DNA from: Rubripirellula lacrimiformis
GTDB taxonomy: Bacteria > Planctomycetota > Planctomycetia > Pirellulales > Pirellulaceae
Direction of reading: 5' to 3'
Length of the DNA: 64,000 nt
Assembly: GCF_007741535.1 (NCBI RefSeq)
Contig: NZ_CP036525.1
Location: 1,922,001-1,986,000 of the forward strand
How positions within the stretch are numbered: the stretch's first letter is position 1; each line of letters starts with the position of its first letter. Positions 8,132 to 16,559 of the stretch are shown piece after piece. The position numbers and the translations under genes are program-made. The notes under the pieces were generated by a model. It ran no database searches and had not been told where the DNA came from. It was given only the letters and a program-made list of their open reading frames with translations.

Positions 8132-8578
8132 ATGCGTGATCCTGTCTTCACCGCCACGGAACGCCGGACTTGGGGCGATACTGCTGTGCATGCTCGACCA
8201 GGTCGCCTTGCTGTGGCTGCACTGCTCGCTGCTGGTGTCCTTACACTAGCGCTTGTCGGGTTTGCTACAACCGGAAATCTGAATTCGTTTCCACGCATCC
8301 TGAAGCCTTTGCTGATTCCCGGAATCTTCGGCCTATTCATTGTTGGCTCAGTAACCGGATCAATGCTCTTCGCGTATGTTGCATACGCTGCCTGTATGAT
8401 TGTCGTTTACGGGGCCATTGGTACAATCGCCGACCTCGCGACTCGCGTCTGGCTTAACCGGCGTTTGTCTGACGTCAGCCAGTTCCCAGAAACGGCGGCG
8501 AACCATCCGATGCAACCGAGCGGCGAAGTCGGGCGTTTTGAAATGGATGATCAACCGTCGCCGCCGGCTGATCGGTAG
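8132..8578 (+). CDS. Cassette 7: small membrane protein whose tail is encoded by attC
   Basis: The 148-residue protein has a basic N-terminus and about three hydrophobic segments (residues 26-45, 56-75, 80-105). The last 25 codons (from NHPMQPSGEVGRF) are read through the attC-like palindrome up to TAG at 8576, so the tail is determined by the recombination site and not by the cassette gene. The ATG at 8132 is about 60 bases after the boundary. Family not recognised. Confidence 0.65.
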   Translation: MRDPVFTATERRTWGDTAVHARPGRLAVAALLAAGVLTLALVGFATTGNLNSFPRILKPLLIPGIFGLFIVGSVTGSMLFAYVAYAACMIVVYGAIGTIADLATRVWLNRRLSDVSQFPETAANHPMQPSGEVGRFEMDDQPSPPADR

Positions 8579-8580
8579 CG
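8496..8580 (+). repeat. attC-like site of cassette 7
   Basis: R'' CGGCGAAC (8496-8503) complements the cassette leader GTTCGCCG at 8071. The arms CCGATGCAACCGAGCGGCGA and TCGCCGCCGGCTGATCGG pair with bulges. The site ends at G8580, exactly where the HUH element of lineage B begins with TTGAACTT. Confidence 0.88.
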
Positions 8581-10610
8581 TTGAACTTAATCGACTCATG
8601 ATCGGTGCGCTTGATTGTTGCCGAGTTGGCTCGATGCCGCCGCGGCGTTGGCGACGCACGATGACCGGACTCTCCTCGCGTCAGCGTTTTGTTGGCGATC
8701 TCCATTTGCTTCGGCATTGAGCCCGTTGCGGCGTGACGTTGGTCACGACCGTCTATTGCGCACGGTTGTTTCGACGACTGGGGCCGGATAGCTAAAGTCG
8801 TTGCCCGGATAACTCTTCAAAGCGAATGAGCCTGCGCGCTCACGCAAATACTCTTGGTAGTTTTCACTTCGCTCGCCGTGCATGGCCAGCGTGGTGACTC
8901 CTCGACTGTTTGTGGTTCGGATCGTTATGAGTGTCCTTGCAAGTCCGCTGGCTGCGGCGATTGCCAGCCCTGTCCTCGCTGGGGTGAAGAAGCCCAGCGA
9001 AGCGATCCAGCCGTCCAAGGATTTGACGGTTGCGGCGCTGCTCAAGCGGTACACGTCGCAGTACGTCAAGGCGAATGCCTCCGCGGCGGCCCCACAAGTG
9101 CAAAGCACGTTGGCAAAACTGGCGCTGTGTCGCACGCGTGCGTTGGGTGGTCATGTCTATCTCTGTGAAGGATGCCAATCCGAAACGCCCGTCTACAACT
9201 CTTGCGGCGATCGTCACTGCCCCCAGTGCAGTGGTGCGCGACGTGCCGATTGGTTGGATTCGACTTGCGAGTTGCTGGTTCCTGGCGCGACCTATTTTCA
9301 AGTGGTCTTTACGTTGCCTGAGGAGCTCTCGGCCCTGGCGTTGGGAAACCGTCGTGAAGTCTACAACCTTCTGTTTCGTTCCGCTTGGGAAGCGCTGCGA
9401 GGACTGATCGCCGACGAGCAAGGATTCGAGGCTGCTGCGGCGATGGTGCTGCATACTTGGAATCAGAAACTTGACGCTCATGCACATGTGCACGCGTTGG
9501 TGCCAGGCGGCGGCCCGTCGCTGGATCCTTCGCGTCCCGGTTGGATCCATAGTCGCAAGCAGAACGGGAAGCCCTCCTCAGCACCCTACTTGGTTGATGC
9601 CAAAGAACTTCGCAAGCGGTATCGCGAGGCTGTCTTGAAAGGGCTACGTCGATTGCGAGAGAAGGGCAAGCTCAAGTTGCAAGGTCAGTTCCAGGCGTTG
9701 CAGGATCAAGCAGGCTGGGACGAGTGGCTCGGTCGCTTCGAGCACAAGACTTGGGTCTCGTTCATTCAAGGCCCACCGAATGAGCATTGCCGTCCCGAGC
9801 ATGTTGCGAAGTACTTAGCACGTTACATGACGGGTGGTCCGATCAGTGATCGTCGCCTGATTTCGCACGAGGATGGGAAGGTCCAGTTTTGGGCGCGAGT
9901 GGGGAATCAGACCGGCGGAGGTGATGGACGTGCTGCGCCGTACACGTTGAGCGGCGTGGAGTTCGTTCGTCGTTGGTCGATGCACATCCTTCCTAAGGGT
10001 TTTACGAAGTCACGCCGCTACGGTGGTTACAGCAACCACCATCGCGATCGCTATATGAAAGAATGCATCGCGTTGCTGCCAGTGGAGACGCCCCCCAACG
10101 CCCACCGTCGATGAGGAGGCGGGGCCAGAGGAGGCGGCTGAGGAGTTGACACCGCAGTGCGTCCATTGCGGTGAGCCGATGGAGTTGGTGCAGTCGAGCT
10201 TCAAGCCAAGTTGGAGTGAAGTGATGTTCAGCAAGTATCGACCAAGATGGTATGCAGATGATTAGCAACCAGCGTCGCTTGCACCCATCACCATCAGAGG
10301 GCCGCGATTTCCGTTCAGAAAAACCGGAGGTTGATTGCTGCGCAAAGATCGAAAATCGCAGCCAAAGCCGAGCGGTCAGGCCCCAACACGGTTCTCGCGT
10401 GGTGGGACAACTTGCGATCAGCGTCGTGCCTGGAGTAAACTGGCAGTGCAGCGGGAGCAACCAATTTGATTGATTCCGCATAGGTTTCCCCCAGGTCGGC
10501 GATCATGAGTCGACAAAGTTCAACGCACGATCTATCCATCAGCCAGGCGGTAACCCCAACATGCAGCATTGGGGTCTTTCACGCCTGGCCGAAGGATAGA
10601 TCGCAATTCG
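8580..10610 (+). mobile_element. IS91-type (HUH) element, lineage B, with attC-like terminus
   Basis: The left end GTTGAACTTAATCGA joins directly to the G^TT point of the attC of cassette 7. The right end is a palindrome of about 95 bases: AAGTTCAAC (10516-10524), stem GATCTATCC and GCCAGGCG with complement at 10582-10602, ending at ATTCG before TTATCC. The 9-base AAGTTCAAC is the exact complement of the left-end GTTGAACTT. The element carries one tnpA. IS91 elements insert next to GTTC-like tetranucleotides without target duplication, which fits. The same boundaries also obey the rule for integron cassettes. Bases 8610-8880 hold no recognisable gene. Confidence 0.8.
8882..10265 (+). pseudogene. 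tnpA: IS91-family HUH (Y2) transposase with a frameshift near the C-terminus
   Basis: The conserved part begins around 9025 (LTVAALLKRY). It has an N-terminal zinc-binding domain (CEGCQSE...CGDRHCPQC), the metal-binding HUH-type motif HAHVHALVPGGG (near 9480) and the two-tyrosine motif KYLARYMTGG. The protein should nick single-stranded DNA at the ori end for rolling-circle-like transposition. At 10091-10096 a run of six C shifts the frame to an early stop at 10114. With five C the frame continues through a zinc-ribbon (CVHCGEPMELVQ) to 10265. The shift may be a real defect or a homopolymer error. The first 48 residues read from 8882 may not be translated. Confidence 0.85.
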
Positions 10611-10626
10611 TTATCCGACTGAATGT

Positions 10627-11052
10627 ATGACTGAAGTCAACCCATACACATCACCGAATGAGGCAACCTCAATTTGCTCGCCTGCCACGGTTCGGAGGCC
10701 CTGTCCTGTCTGCCAGCATTCCTTGGCACTTTACACCGTTCTGTTACCACTGCCGCGCTGCCCTGAATGCAAGAACCGCATCCGCCTTCGCGGAACATCG
10801 ACAACCCGGTCGCTTGCGTTTTACACAATGCTCGCTTGCATCTTTGCGTGCCCTTCTATTCCCGGTAATCCGATGGTGAAACTGTTGACATCGGTCGGGA
10901 TATTCCTGGTCCTCACGACTTTCTGGTTTCACTATTTCGGGACTCCAAAGCTTCCGTCTGGCTGGTTTGGGTTTCAGTCTGCTGATGTCGTCGCGAGCGA
11001 ACGTGATTCCTATCTACGAATCGTCGGCCGCGGTAGAATGCAAAGCGGATAA
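10627..11052 (+). CDS. Cassette 8: membrane protein with N-terminal zinc ribbon
   Basis: The 141-residue protein begins MTEVNPYTSPNE, a start style common in planctomycete membrane proteins. It has CPVC (residue 27) and CPEC (residue 45), then two hydrophobic helices (about 66-80 and 83-100). The ATG is 16 bases after the boundary at 10610/10611 (CCGACTGAATGTATG). Its TAA lies inside the R'' box GGATAAC. A similar zinc ribbon plus helices architecture in the opposite order is found in cassette 3. Confidence 0.75.
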   Translation: MTEVNPYTSPNEATSICSPATVRRPCPVCQHSLALYTVLLPLPRCPECKNRIRLRGTSTTRSLAFYTMLACIFACPSIPGNPMVKLLTSVGIFLVLTTFWFHYFGTPKLPSGWFGFQSADVVASERDSYLRIVGRGRMQSG

Positions 11053-11053
11053 C
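11046..11053 (+). repeat. Left part (R'') of the attC-like site of cassette 8
   Basis: CGGATAAC is the exact complement of the cassette leader GTTATCCG at 10610. The element at 11054-13662 interrupts the site immediately after it. Removing the element gives GGATAACAAAGCC, identical at this point to the intact site at 542. Confidence 0.85.
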
Positions 11054-11376
11054 CAATAAGGATTTGACATCGCGAGCTTGCGAGCCGATGTTCAAGTCGT
11101 TTGTTCAAGAAGCCCGGAGGTTAGCGCCGGTGGTTACTTGGGTTTTGCTTCCGGTTGCGTCTGCGCGTCGAGTGCCCAGGTCGGCACTTGCGAGATTGCT
11201 GTGCCAGTTTCTGGTTCGTCGCCCACTGCTGTTGACGTTACTGACCGCAGCTCAGTGCTCCTGAGCGTCGTTGATGCTGGATTTTCTCGATCGTTGTTGA
11301 CGTTGCCGCGCACCTTCAGCCCCCGCCCTCCCGGTGACGCTTCGAATGATTCATGACGCTGCTTTGAAGTTCTCAT

Positions 11377-12528
11377 TTATCCACTGTCGAAATATGTCAG
11401 CGAATGTTCGGGGATGATCCGGGCCGATTGCAGCGACTCGTAGGTCACCTCCACCACCCGCAACTGGCCGCCACAGACGGCACACCGAAGCGGCGCCGTC
11501 AGTGGTTTCTCTTGCGGTGCGTGGCCGCTGCCCAGCCAGAAAGTCCAGCCCAAGAACAGCCACACCAACCACTTCACCTCCTCGATGGCCAGTTTGCTGT
11601 TCGAGCTCATCCAGCCGTAGTGCCGGATCTTGTGGAAGCCCGGTGGCAGAACGTGCTGTAAGAAGCTCGCGACGAACGTTTCGCCGGCGACACGCTTGGT
11701 TTCCATTCGCTTCGGCTTGCTGCGGCGAATCGTATAAATCACTTCCGCTTCATCGACCGACACGATGCGACTGTTGTTGATCGCCACGCGGTGCACGTAC
11801 GGTGCCAAGTACTTCAGCGTCGGCACGCCGTGTCCGACCGGTTGGATGTCGACGACGAAGTTTTTGTCCCAAGCTTGCTTGGGAACACAGTCATAGAGGC
11901 CCGCCGTCCGGAGTTCGTCGGCGAGCTTGGCCTTGTAGACTCGTATCAACGTCGCATGATGGAACAGGAAGTTCTTCGGTGTGCTCTGCCACGAGACCGC
12001 ATTGCCGCTCTCATCCAACTTCACTCCGCCGCCGGGAACGACATAGTGAATGTGCGGATGATAGACGGCAGGGTCACGCCCCCAAGTATGCAGCACACCG
12101 AAGAACCCCAGCACGCAACCGCGCAGGGCCTTGGTCGCCGCGCCGACGTCGCGGATGCTCTGGCTACTGGCATCGAATAGACAGCGGTATCCGTCTTGCT
12201 GATGAGCGCGCAGCACCAAGCCCAGTTCACGAGGGACCGTGAAAGTGACGAGGAAGTGATGCACTGGCATTAACTTGGCGGACTGCGTTTCAATCCACAG
12301 CTGCGTTTTCTCGTGACCACAGTTCGGGCAGTGCCGATTGCCACACGAACGCCCGACCCAGTGTTCTCGCCCGTATCCGTCGCATTGATAGTGAACGCCA
12401 CCAAGCGCGCCGGTACGGCAACGCGTGATCACGCCAAGAACTTTCTGCTGGATGACTGAGACGGAGCCGGGATTCTGTTTCAAGTAAGCCGGTGCGAACT
12501 GCCGTAAGGCATCGCTGACGCTGGGCAT
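11377..12528 (-). CDS. tnpA: IS91-family HUH (Y2) transposase
   Basis: The intact 383-residue protein has an N-terminal zinc-binding cluster (CDG...CGNRHCPNC), the HUH metal motif YHPHIHYVVPGGG (near residue 160), the two-tyrosine motif LKYLAPYVHRVA (near residue 240) and a C-terminal CAVCGG zinc pair. It should nick and rejoin single-stranded DNA at the element's ori end. The gene starts 16 bases after the recombinase stop, so the two are one transcription unit. Confidence 0.92.
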   Translation of the reverse strand: MPSVSDALRQFAPAYLKQNPGSVSVIQQKVLGVITRCRTGALGGVHYQCDGYGREHWVGRSCGNRHCPNCGHEKTQLWIETQSAKLMPVHHFLVTFTVPRELGLVLRAHQQDGYRCLFDASSQSIRDVGAATKALRGCVLGFFGVLHTWGRDPAVYHPHIHYVVPGGGVKLDESGNAVSWQSTPKNFLFHHATLIRVYKAKLADELRTAGLYDCVPKQAWDKNFVVDIQPVGHGVPTLKYLAPYVHRVAINNSRIVSVDEAEVIYTIRRSKPKRMETKRVAGETFVASFLQHVLPPGFHKIRHYGWMSSNSKLAIEEVKWLVWLFLGWTFWLGSGHAPQEKPLTAPLRCAVCGGQLRVVEVTYESLQSARIIPEHSLTYFDSG

Positions 12529-12544
12529 CTTGCTGATGCAGAGG

Positions 12545-13522
12545 CTACTTCAACTTAGCTTTCGCACCGGCATCGTTGCCGTCGTCTTCTCCGGGCGATT
12601 TGCCGAACATCATGTTAATGACCTCGCGCGAGTTGGCCTCGGCGGTGTCGGTCAAGTGCAGGTAGATCATGGTGGACTGTAGCGAAGAGTGCCCCATCAG
12701 TTTCTGGAGGGCCTTCAATCCGACGCCCGCTTCGAGTAGGTGCGTCGCGTAACAATGCCGGAGCGTGTGCAGCGTGACTTTCTTGCCCAGGTTCATCGTT
12801 CCGGTGATCTTGGCGATGGCTTCCTGAACGGTCTTTTCAGACATCGGGTTCTTGGCCGTGCTGATCCCGTGCTTGGCCAGTGAGTGCCCGCGTCGATTGC
12901 CGGGGAACAGCAACGACGGATGCTGGTGCGTGCACCAATAGCTTCGCAACAACTTCAGCGTTGAAGGTGGCAGCGGCAGTAAGCGATCTTTGGCTCCTTT
13001 CCCGCGATGGATGTGAGCGAACCCGCGAGCGGCATCGATGTCACCAACCTGCAAGCTCAAGGCTTCGTTGAGCCGCAGTCCCATGGTGTAAACGGTCCAA
13101 AAGAAGACAAGCAGGCGTTGAGTCTTGGTGATCTGCATGATGCGGTGGACCTGCTCGATGGTCAGTACGACTGGCAGCGTTTTGGCGTTCTGCAGCTTGA
13201 GCATCGCGAAGATCTCCCAGTCGCGTTTGCAGGTGAAGGTGAAGAAGAACTTCACGCCCGAGAGTGCGACCCGAAGCGACCCATTGGCGAACTCGCGATC
13301 ATTCTTGAGGTGTAGAAAGAACTGGCGGAGTTGCGTTTCGGTGACCTTGTCGGGACTGCACTTCGCAAAGTCGGACAGTTGCCGGACGGCACGGATGTAG
13401 CCATCGTGAGTGCGTTTCGCCTTTCCGGTAAGATGCAGGTCCTCGGAAAGACGCTGGCGAAGTTCGGCAGGAAAGTAACGACCGCGTGGATTTGCAGGAG
13501 TCTGGGGGTTAGACTTGGGCAT
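12545..13522 (-). CDS. Tyrosine recombinase accompanying the IS91-type transposase
   Basis: The 325-residue protein has an N-terminal SAM-like DNA-binding domain (residues 35-115). The full set of catalytic residues follows: Arg in MGLRLNEALSL (near 154), HTLRH (near 258), GHSS (near 281) and Tyr in STMIYLHL. It belongs to the XerC-like phage integrases that ride with some IS91 elements; its role in transposition is not clear. A fragment of the same gene is fused beyond the MITE to the integron integrase remnant (3997-4329). Confidence 0.92.
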   Translation of the reverse strand: MPKSNPQTPANPRGRYFPAELRQRLSEDLHLTGKAKRTHDGYIRAVRQLSDFAKCSPDKVTETQLRQFFLHLKNDREFANGSLRVALSGVKFFFTFTCKRDWEIFAMLKLQNAKTLPVVLTIEQVHRIMQITKTQRLLVFFWTVYTMGLRLNEALSLQVGDIDAARGFAHIHRGKGAKDRLLPLPPSTLKLLRSYWCTHQHPSLLFPGNRRGHSLAKHGISTAKNPMSEKTVQEAIAKITGTMNLGKKVTLHTLRHCYATHLLEAGVGLKALQKLMGHSSLQSTMIYLHLTDTAEANSREVINMMFGKSPGEDDGNDAGAKAKLK

Positions 13523-13662
13523 GGATGTGTTCCTGTAGCAGGAGGAGTTGATGGGCTGTTCACAGCGAACAGCTCCTCCTGCCAGGATGCTTCAGCGAAA
13601 CCTCAACTCCCTCATCAATTCCACCTCACCAAAATCCCGCCGCGATAGCGGCTTACTTGAAC

Positions 13663-13746
13663 AAAGCCATGCACCTGAGTGGCGGTGGTTCGGTGTTTTC
13701 GAAATCACGCCTTCTCCCGCCACCAGGTGATGGCAAACGTTCCCCG
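13663..13746 (+). repeat. Right part of the attC-like site of cassette 8
   Basis: The arms AAAGCCATGCACCTGAGTGGCGG and CCGCCACCAGGTGATGGC pair with two extrahelical bases. The R' box is GTTCCCCG (13739-13746). Together with 11046-11053 this is a complete site. Confidence 0.88.
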
Positions 13747-13751
13747 ACTGA

Positions 13752-14321
13752 ATGCCAATGATCGCACTCGGCTACATGGCGAAACGAATCGTCGAGCGTC
13801 CCGGTTGGCTGGACGTGCCATCGGTCCGCGACGTCTACGCCGTGTCCGACTGTATTTCGCCGGACTTCGCGAACTACATCACTTTTTGGACGCACAACGG
13901 CTTCTGGTTCTTCGACAGGCCTTCCTACATTGCCCGGCTTTGTACCCAGCACGGCATCTCACTGGATGGCCTTACATTCGTCTACTACGAAGCCCATCCG
14001 CAGCAGTTCGACAACGACGATCACACGTGGAGGGACTTCGGGCCTGACCCGGATACCAAGACCGATGTTTTTGCAGCAACCGCATCTACTCTGCTCGGAT
14101 ACGACATCGTCTGCTACTCAATGCAAAACTCGCCCGAATGCTCGCCGTTGTCCTGCAACCACGTTGCGACTGACGTTCAAGTTAATTCGCACTGTCTGAT
14201 TGATTCACTTGACTACGCTGTCCAATGTCTCGAAACTGGCATCTTCGACAACGCCGAACCCGGCCCGATGCGAATTGTTGCCGTTCACTCGCTTCGAACA
14301 GGAGCGGACGGGGAACAATGA
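13752..14321 (+). CDS. Cassette 9: hypothetical protein
   Basis: The 189-residue soluble protein is rich in aromatic residues (FWTHNGFWFFDRPSYIA near residue 45, FVYYEAHPQQFDNDDHTWRDF near 76) and contains six Cys in its C-terminal half. ATG 13752 is 12 bases after the boundary; the ATG at 13758 is an alternative. The C-terminus runs into the attC-like site (GADGEQ). The FVYYEAHP region resembles short stretches in immunity-type proteins, but no family can be assigned. Confidence 0.7.
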   Translation: MPMIALGYMAKRIVERPGWLDVPSVRDVYAVSDCISPDFANYITFWTHNGFWFFDRPSYIARLCTQHGISLDGLTFVYYEAHPQQFDNDDHTWRDFGPDPDTKTDVFAATASTLLGYDIVCYSMQNSPECSPLSCNHVATDVQVNSHCLIDSLDYAVQCLETGIFDNAEPGPMRIVAVHSLRTGADGEQ

Positions 14322-14401
14322 CATGCACGGGAGCACGGCTTGCGGCTTTTCTTGCAATGGATGCCCAACTCTCCGTGCCCCGTGATGTCCGCCGTTCGCC
14401 G
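14309..14401 (+). repeat. attC-like site of cassette 9
   Basis: R'' CGGGGAAC (14309-14316) is the exact complement of the leader GTTCCCCG at 13739. R' is GTTCGCCG (14394-14401). The arms GACATGCACGGGAGCACGG and CCGTGCCCCGTGATGTC pair with two bulges. Confidence 0.92.
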
Positions 14402-14432
14402 ACTAAAACTTTTTCGATCGGAGATTGGATCG

Positions 14433-14945
14433 GTGCGACGCCCCTTAAGCATCTTTGACTTGCTGCTCTTCACTCTCATTGCTGGCGTGCATCTTGCGCA
14501 CCTTCCGCTCGCTGTTGACTTCTCGAATTCGCCTTTGACCCTCCTCATTCCGCTTGTTCCGACACTCGCCGCGGTATGGATTCAACTGCGATTTCGCCTG
14601 CGAACACTGCAGGCTACCCTCACACACTACACCGTATGTGTTGTCTGGGCTTTTCTGTATGGATACGGATACTGCCTTACGCTGAACGGACGACAAGCGT
14701 CCACGCCAACGCACGGCCGAATATTTGACCCATTCTCCTGGGCCTTGGACGACATGCGAGAAATGGCTGTTTTTGCACTCCTTACGTCCGCAATGTACGC
14801 TGGAGTATCGCGGTTCGTATTGCGAAGAGCTAACCGGAAGATTGCTCCAATGACCGAAGCCCGAATCACGGCGAACCATGACATGCACGGGAGCACGGCT
14901 TGCGACGTTTCTCGCAATGGACAGTCAACTCTCCGTGCCCCGTGA
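14433..14945 (+). CDS. Cassette 10: membrane protein whose tail is encoded by attC
   Basis: The GTG start at 14433 is preceded by GGAG (14420s) and lies 38 bases after the cassette boundary. Opening codons further upstream fall inside the preceding attC and are not credible. The product has about 170 residues with four hydrophobic segments (near residues 8-25, 35-50, 70-88, 118-136). The last 20 residues are read through the attC-like site (NHDMHGSTACDVSRNGQ). Function unknown. Confidence 0.6.
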   Translation: MRRPLSIFDLLLFTLIAGVHLAHLPLAVDFSNSPLTLLIPLVPTLAAVWIQLRFRLRTLQATLTHYTVCVVWAFLYGYGYCLTLNGRQASTPTHGRIFDPFSWALDDMREMAVFALLTSAMYAGVSRFVLRRANRKIAPMTEARITANHDMHGSTACDVSRNGQSTLRAP

Positions 14946-14954
14946 TGTCCGACG
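14869..14954 (+). repeat. attC-like site of cassette 10
   Basis: R'' GGCGAAC (14870-14876) complements the cassette leader GTTCGCC at 14394. The arms GACATGCACGGGAGCACGG and CCGTGCCCCGTGATGTC are almost identical to those of cassette 9. The site ends at G14954 where the lineage B deletion derivative begins (TTGAACTT). Confidence 0.9.
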
Positions 14955-16182
14955 TTGAACTTAATCGAGTGGGCTCCGGTGCAGTGGGGAGTCGCGGCGT
15001 ATTTGTTGGCGGTGGTTGACGTGGTTGCACGCATCCATGCGTGAAGGTGCGTTGGCGTCCATGCCAACTTGACTCAGCTGGGTGATCGTCGCGTTTTCTT
15101 GCCGCACGTGTGTCGTGCCCGCTGCCATCTGGTCTCGGTGGCGTCCTGCGGACGCTGTCGGTCGGCGGCCGTGCCGGAAGGTTGCCTGCTGAGTCTCTTG
15201 TTGGTCGCGGGCGGTGTTTCTGGTCCGTCCGGAAGCCTTCGGGCACGGGTTCGGTTGTGGCGAACGTTACGGTTAAATGGGGCTTGCGCTTTTGGGATCC
15301 GTAAGCACTGTGGAACGCTTCCGCACTCCGATTTCTCGGCGTGCAGCGTTCCAATCCTGCTTTCAGGCATACGCCATGACTCCGTATCAAAAACATCCCT
15401 GCGAACTCACTCGGCGAATGGCCGAGGACATGATCATTCGCAACTTAGCCCAGTCCACGATCGACGCCTACACCTATCACGCTCGACGCTTCGCTGCCTT
15501 CATCGCCAAGCCGCTGGGCCGAGCAACCGTCGAAGACGTTAGAACCTTCCAGCTTTACCTGATCCAACAAAAGAAGGTCGCCTACAGCACCTTCAACCAA
15601 GCGGTCTGCACGCTACGGTTTCTCTACCAAGATCGTTGCCGCGAGCAGCTGGAGGCAGTGGAGGGATGGCGACTTGAAGAACCATCAGCTGACTCGTCCA
15701 AGGAAGCGTTCGCCCAGTCGCCAGACCAAGTGTGCGAGCACTGCGGCAGCGACCGGATAGAACTGGTCCAAGATACGCCGAAGCCTTCATGGGCAGAGAT
15801 CTTCTGGCGAGAGGACGATCGCTGCCCGGGGTGGTACGCCGACCGGCAACGGGAGTCGCATCGTCGTCTCTGGACGGCCAGCTACGGTACCGATTTTTAC
15901 GATTGGTACGTGGAAACCCAGGTAGAAAGTGCAGAGGGAATCGAGCGGGAGCCAATCGCCATGGTTCAGTTGCCGCTGGCAGGATTTACGGGCGATTTCG
16001 GCTACCCCCAGTCGTATCTGGTAGACTCATTCTGACGGGCCGGTCGTCTCGGCCTACGTCCGCTGTGCTGCCCCTAGTGCGGCGACAAAGTTCAACGCAC
16101 GATCTATCCGTCAGCCAGGCGGCAACCCCAACATGCAACACTGGGGTCTTTCACGCCTGGCCGAAGGATAGATCGCAATTCG
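14954..16182 (+). mobile_element. Deletion derivative of a lineage B HUH element, copy 1
   Basis: The left end GTTGAACTTAATCGAG and the right-end palindrome with AAGTTCAAC (16088-16096) match the ends of the 8580-10610 element. The interior holds only the start of a tyrosine recombinase fused to the end of tnpA. Both borders fall on G^TT of cassette boxes (ACG|TTGAAC and TTCG|TTATCC). A second copy, over 95% alike by eye, is at 21758-22985. Bases 14955-15375 hold a GC-rich leader with the palindrome TTGGCGTCCATGCCAA and no convincing gene. Confidence 0.88.
15376..16035 (+). CDS. Fusion of a tyrosine recombinase N-domain to the C-terminus of an IS91 transposase
   Basis: The 219-residue product starts MTPYQKHPCELTRRM. 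Residues 1-90 form a SAM-like core-binding domain (NLAQSTIDAYTYHARRFAAF, STFNQAVCTLRFLYQ). From about residue 100 the sequence switches to the zinc ribbon and tail of an IS91-type TnpA (CEHCGSDRIELV, KPSWAEIF), homologous to 10150-10250. Neither the recombinase catalytic residues nor the HUH/Y2 motifs remain. The frame is open, so it may make a DNA-binding protein without enzyme activity. Alternatively it is just the scar of an internal deletion. Confidence 0.75.
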   Translation: MTPYQKHPCELTRRMAEDMIIRNLAQSTIDAYTYHARRFAAFIAKPLGRATVEDVRTFQLYLIQQKKVAYSTFNQAVCTLRFLYQDRCREQLEAVEGWRLEEPSADSSKEAFAQSPDQVCEHCGSDRIELVQDTPKPSWAEIFWREDDRCPGWYADRQRESHRRLWTASYGTDFYDWYVETQVESAEGIEREPIAMVQLPLAGFTGDFGYPQSYLVDSF

Positions 16183-16210
16183 TTATCCGACTGAAGCTGC
16201 AGGCTCCTCT

Positions 16211-16552
16211 ATGACGCTTCCAGAAACAACCGTGGTCTATCGATCGCGTGACTTCCAAGATGCAGAGGCATTTGCTGCTCATCTGGTTCAGGCTGGCATC
16301 AACGCGCGACTGGTCTCTCCACGGCAGGTTGGGCACGTTGGCGAGGGTCCGGTGTTCGATACGCTTCATGATGTACTCGCTTCGGACTGCACCGAACCCC
16401 AAGTTCGTGAATTGCTTTCTGACTGGCGATCACGCGAAAATAACGATGCAAATACACTCTCACCGTTCTGCTACCATTGTGGCTTTGACCTCGAGGCGGT
16501 CTCACCAACCTGCCCTGATTGCGGAAAAACTCTCGACTTCGGTGGCGATTAG
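16211..16552 (+). CDS. Cassette 11: DUF2007-like domain with C-terminal zinc ribbon
   Basis: The 113-residue protein begins with a beta-alpha-beta stretch (TVVYRSRDFQDAEAFAAHLVQ..GINARLVS) typical of the small DUF2007 'putative signal transducing' family. It ends with CYHCGFDLEAVSPTCPDCG, a two-CxxC zinc ribbon. ATG 16211 is 28 bases after the boundary at 16182/16183. Its own attC-like site is probably the one at 18534, separated from the gene by an IS110 insertion. Confidence 0.7.
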   Translation: MTLPETTVVYRSRDFQDAEAFAAHLVQAGINARLVSPRQVGHVGEGPVFDTLHDVLASDCTEPQVRELLSDWRSRENNDANTLSPFCYHCGFDLEAVSPTCPDCGKTLDFGGD

Positions 16553-16559
16553 AATACGG

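Larger units (their letters stand above)
11054..13662 (-). mobile_element. Complete IS91-type (HUH) element, lineage A (2609 bp)
   Basis: Both edges are defined by the attC-like site that it splits: R'' GGATAAC before, AAAGCCATGCACC after, with no base lost or duplicated. On the minus strand the element starts GTTCAAGTAAGCC, carries a tyrosine recombinase gene and then tnpA, and ends with ACTTGAAC, a small hairpin (ATCGGCTCGCAAGCTCGCGAT) and CTTATTG next to GTTATCC. Insertion 5' to a GTT(C/A) with the ori end touching it is the IS91 rule. The recombinase-plus-HUH gene pair marks this as a two-gene IS91 subgroup. A fragment lies at 3552-4348. Confidence 0.9.

Noticed and set aside
8864-9550. 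228-codon minus-strand frame over the lineage B transposase
   Set aside because: The plus frame has the zinc, HUH and Y2 motifs of IS91 transposases; the minus frame has none.
15069-15542. 157-codon frame in the leader of the lineage B derivative
   Set aside because: It overlaps the start of the recombinase-derived gene in another frame and repeats in copy 2 with frame changes; probably not coding.
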